A stretch of DNA of 6,534 bases from Bacteroidales bacterium (GTDB lineage Bacteria > Bacteroidota > Bacteroidia > Bacteroidales > P3). The notes under the pieces were generated by a model. The model was not told where the DNA came from, made no database searches, and was given only the letters and a program-made list of their open reading frames with translations. Made by a program: the position numbers and the translations under genes. This document shows positions 4,817-6,534 of the stretch, piece by piece; position 1 is the first letter of the stretch, and every line of letters starts with the position of its first letter. The stretch is taken from positions 1-6,534 of the forward strand of contig JAEEIS010000196.1 of the NCBI GenBank assembly GCA_016281475.1, read 5' to 3'.

Positions 4817-5917
4817 TTAATGCTCCGACACTTCCGCCCCTTTTATATAGCATAGCTCAAACTCCTCAATAAACGCCTCCACGTTGTCGTGATACTCAGG
4901 GACGATGTACTGCATCGCTTTCAGGAACGCCACGCTATGTCTCTTGCCGGAGGCATCGACTGGGTGTGTCTTGAGGCGGATTAACCAGTCGGCGATGTCG
5001 ATGTGATTCTCTTGGTCTTCCGGGGTGGCTTCCTGCTGGAGGATAGGACTGACAGTTATCTGAAGCCCCCCGGTCAAGCCGGGGGTGACGGAATTGGGAT
5101 TTGTGTATCTGGCCAGCTTGTCTGTCCACTCTTGGAATCCGTCAACATCTGGGAACGCAACTACTTTGCGGCCCTTGAGCACCAGGATCCTGTCGTTGAT
5201 TTGTGATTTGCCGCCAGTGGCGAGCCAGAGGTATTTGGGCATCAGGCCGGCGCAGATGATGGCTGTCTTCTCTGATTCTACGAGGGCCACAGGCTTATCC
5301 GGATACTCTGCCAGCAGGTGTTCGCCAAAGAGGCACTGGGTGAGTGTCCAGTCTTCTGGCAGGCGGCCTAGTTTTTTCATCAGGGAGTGTACCCAGGTGA
5401 TCCGGCCAGGGACGTTCTCGTCTTTGATGCGGTGGCCGGTTTCCGGGTCGTATTTCATTATCTTGCCGGTGCGGCAGCGCCCCTGGATATCCAACTGGTA
5501 GAATATGACTGAGCCGTTGCGGGCCACGCCGAGGCGGTATTCGTCGATGAGGCCTTCGATGACCACCGGATCAAAGAGAGTTCGTAGGAAGGTGATGAAG
5601 TTTGAGTCGCGGTTGTATTTGATGCTGCGACGGACGACTTCGTCTGGAATCGTACAAAGCTGCGCTTTGACACGGCGTTCCACCTCGGCCTGCAACTCTT
5701 CTTGCCAGGTCTTGCCGCCACGGGATTCCGGATGGTCGAGGAAGTACTGCTTGGGGGTGTAGTGGTAGCCGCAGCTGGACTCACGATTACAGCGGCCGAC
5801 ATTATCCGCCAGCTTATTCCCTGATTCATCCACATACAGCACGAATTCGTGTGGGCGTCCGCAGGCCGGACAAGTATGGCGAGTTGCTATACCATTGTAT
5901 TTCTGTAAGTTATACAT
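4817..5917 (-). CDS. Zinc-ribbon/TOPRIM-like protein (DUF6371 type) of a mobile element
   Basis: This 366-residue protein has an N-terminal zinc ribbon with Cys16, Cys19, Cys43 and Cys49 (CPACG and GRCNRESSCGYHY). A primase-like TOPRIM core follows: ALVESEKTAIICAGL (211-225) with the acidic ESEK, WLATGGKSQIN (231-241), and the DxD motif FPDVDG (255-260). HIDIADWLI (305-313) closes the core. The architecture recalls DnaG-like primases without the full polymerase part, and matches proteins I know as DUF6371 in Bacteroidota integrative elements and plasmids. It probably acts in replication or transfer of the element, but the activity is unproven. It lies 88 bases downstream of the RepA-like gene on the same strand. 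Residues about 274-285 (NSVTPGLTGG and flanks) are encoded by a G+C palindrome and look like an insertion between the DxD strand and the following LQITVSPILQ. Confidence 0.8.
   Translation of the reverse strand: MYNLQKYNGIATRHTCPACGRPHEFVLYVDESGNKLADNVGRCNRESSCGYHYTPKQYFLDHPESRGGKTWQEELQAEVERRVKAQLCTIPDEVVRRSIKYNRDSNFITFLRTLFDPVVIEGLIDEYRLGVARNGSVIFYQLDIQGRCRTGKIMKYDPETGHRIKDENVPGRITWVHSLMKKLGRLPEDWTLTQCLFGEHLLAEYPDKPVALVESEKTAIICAGLMPKYLWLATGGKSQINDRILVLKGRKVVAFPDVDGFQEWTDKLARYTNPNSVTPGLTGGLQITVSPILQQEATPEDQENHIDIADWLIRLKTHPVDASGKRHSVAFLKAMQYIVPEYHDNVEAFIEEFELCYIKGAEVSEH
5064..5090. repeat. G+C palindrome inserted in the TOPRIM-like gene
   Basis: CCCCCGG (5067-5073) and CCGGGGG (5079-5085) pair perfectly around the loop TCAAG, followed by TGACG. 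It resembles the palindromic repeats around CCGGTCAAGCCGGGGGTGA known from memory in many bacterial genomes, including the Rickettsia palindromic element type that inserts into open frames without breaking them. The frame is kept here, encoding SVTPGLTGG. A chance G+C-rich coding palindrome is the alternative. Confidence 0.5.
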
Positions 5918-5931
5918 AGTGCTTGGGTATT

Positions 5932-5994
5932 ATGTCCGCTTGTCCGGTTGTCCGAAGGCACGAACACCCCGAACAATCCGGACAATCCGGACAA
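5932..5994. repeat. Inverted clusters of TTGTCCGG repeats between the two mobile-element genes
   Basis: Three tandem eight-base units (ATGTCCGC, TTGTCCGG, TTGTCCGA; 5932-5955) face four tandem nine-base units of opposite orientation (5959-5994; on the minus strand TTGTCCGGA twice, then TTGTTCGGG and GTGTTCGTG). Together they form a strong hairpin in the transcript between the ATPase stop and the start of the TOPRIM-like gene. The arrangement could act as an iteron-like binding array, an attenuator or a processing site. Confidence 0.6.
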
Positions 5995-6005
5995 AAAACA
6001 GTGGA

Positions 6006-6534
6006 TTAATCGAAGAGATTTTTGGTGTCTGCAAGCATTTCCTTGTCCGGAGCGTCCGCCTCGTTCGCTTCGTCTGCCTGCCGGACACCGGACAACTTCT
6101 TGCTCTTGGCAATCAGGTCACTGACGGTGCTCTTGCCAATACCCAGTATATTAGCGATTTCGCGATAAGTCTTGCCCTCAGCCTGAAGTTTCTTGATATT
6201 CTCTATGCGGACATCTTCGTCAGAGTCGGACGGCTCTTTGAGGTGGTCGAATTCGTTGCCGAACTCCTTGAACTCGAAGTGGACGTAGCCGCCGGTGCTG
6301 ACAATCTCATAGACGATGACGTTGTCGCTGTCGTAGAGAAACTCCCCTGCACGGACTTTGAGCTGCTTGACGTAGCGGACGCCTTTCTGCTTAGCGCTCT
6401 TGCCTATGGCAATTACGCTGTCGAAGAAGTTGTAGAGTTTCTTGGAGCCGGCAAGGTCGTTCTGGGTGATGGGGCTGCTGAGGCTGCGCTTGGGGGTGTG
6501 GGCCACGACGAGGAGGCTCCAGCCGTACTGCTTC
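6006..6534 (-). CDS. RepA-like AAA ATPase, C-terminal part, with helix-turn-helix tail
   Basis: The gene is cut by the window edge; the visible 175 residues are the C-terminal part. The frame is open to the edge and reads KQYGWSLLVVAHTPKR, the strand and HTPKR motif following the Walker B region of RecA-like RepA/AAA_25 ATPases. SPITQNDLAGSKKLYNFFDSVIAIG and GVRYVKQLKVR are typical of the family. A helix-turn-helix follows at about visible residues 110-145 (LQAEGKTYREIANILGIGKSTVSDLI), then a low-complexity acidic tail of tripeptides ADE-ANE-ADA-PDK. The Walker A part lies outside the window. Family members are hexameric helicases or ATPases in plasmid and integrative-element replication. An internal GTG (6506) is not the start, because conserved sequence precedes it. 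Confidence 0.85.
   Translation of the reverse strand, partial: KQYGWSLLVVAHTPKRSLSSPITQNDLAGSKKLYNFFDSVIAIGKSAKQKGVRYVKQLKVRAGEFLYDSDNVIVYEIVSTGGYVHFEFKEFGNEFDHLKEPSDSDEDVRIENIKKLQAEGKTYREIANILGIGKSTVSDLIAKSKKLSGVRQADEANEADAPDKEMLADTKNLFD
6043..6095. repeat. Nine-base repeats forming a hairpin inside the ATPase gene
   Basis: Four degenerate nine-base units (6043-6078: TTGTCCGGA, GCGTCCGCC, TCGTTCGCT, TCGTCTGCC) encode the tripeptides PDK, ADA, ANE and ADE in the minus-strand gene. They face CCGGACACCGGACAA (6081-6095), so TTGTCCGG at 6043-6050 pairs perfectly with CCGGACAA at 6088-6095. The core unit is the same as in the intergenic cluster at 5932-5994. Confidence 0.6.

Noticed and set aside
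5085..5501. 138-codon plus-strand frame
   Set aside because: Antisense to the TOPRIM-like gene, with no domain; a shadow of a well-supported coding frame.
5930..6112. 60-codon minus-strand frame
   Set aside because: It reads the nine-base repeats out of frame with the ATPase gene; its arginine-rich VRIVRIVR repeats follow from that.

Overview
The window looks like a piece of a Bacteroidota genome, probably a gut Bacteroidales. Three things point there. The promoters have the TTTG-(about 19)-TAnnTTTG form used by this phylum's primary sigma factor. Starts lack clear Shine-Dalgarno sites. The gene set is typical: a membrane-tethered LytTR regulator, a TlpA-type thioredoxin lipoprotein, a zinc-ribbon/TOPRIM-like protein of the DUF6371 type and a RepA-like AAA ATPase ending in a helix-turn-helix. 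No rRNA, tRNA, CRISPR array, transposase or integrase is visible.

Layout. (1) Bases 1-985 are G+C-rich and hold no convincing protein gene. They are dense in inverted repeats: a chain of hairpins at 1-350, a very long imperfect stem at 378-530, and two tandem diverged copies of a folded unit of about 197 bases at 584-760 and 782-955. Within the units, hairpins of identical length keep pairing while their bases change in a compensated way. This is the signature of a structured RNA (or of a single-stranded DNA fold), and I do not recognise the family. (2) Bases 998-1330, minus strand, encode a small three-helix membrane protein resembling the short MotA/TolQ/ExbB-like proteins of Bacteroides. 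(3) A 144-bp divergent spacer carries a 9+9-bp inverted repeat and opens the plus-strand LytTR gene (1475-2200), whose best promoter would give an almost leaderless mRNA. (4) A textbook promoter at 2266-2296 drives a tight three-gene plus-strand operon: a four-helix membrane protein, an overlapping small XRE repressor-like regulator, and a large thioredoxin-fold lipoprotein (ending at 4796). (5) On the minus strand, the tail of a RepA-like ATPase (6006 to the window edge) is followed by the DUF6371-like gene (4817-5917). This pair is typical of replication/mobilisation modules of Bacteroidota integrative elements and plasmids.

Reading the whole: regions 1-985 and 4817-6534 share a G+C-rich texture, while 1000-4800 is distinctly A+T-richer and carries sensory and envelope genes. 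This fits a mobile-element backbone flanking a block of accessory cargo, although no element ends are visible. The membrane protein/XRE pair and the LytTR protein are probably regulatory, and the lipoprotein acts in the cell envelope. The ATPase and TOPRIM-like protein act on DNA. The most unusual item is the structured non-coding region. Next come a palindrome that appears to have been inserted in frame into the TOPRIM-like gene, and a family of 9-base repeats forming two hairpins at the end of, and just after, the ATPase gene.
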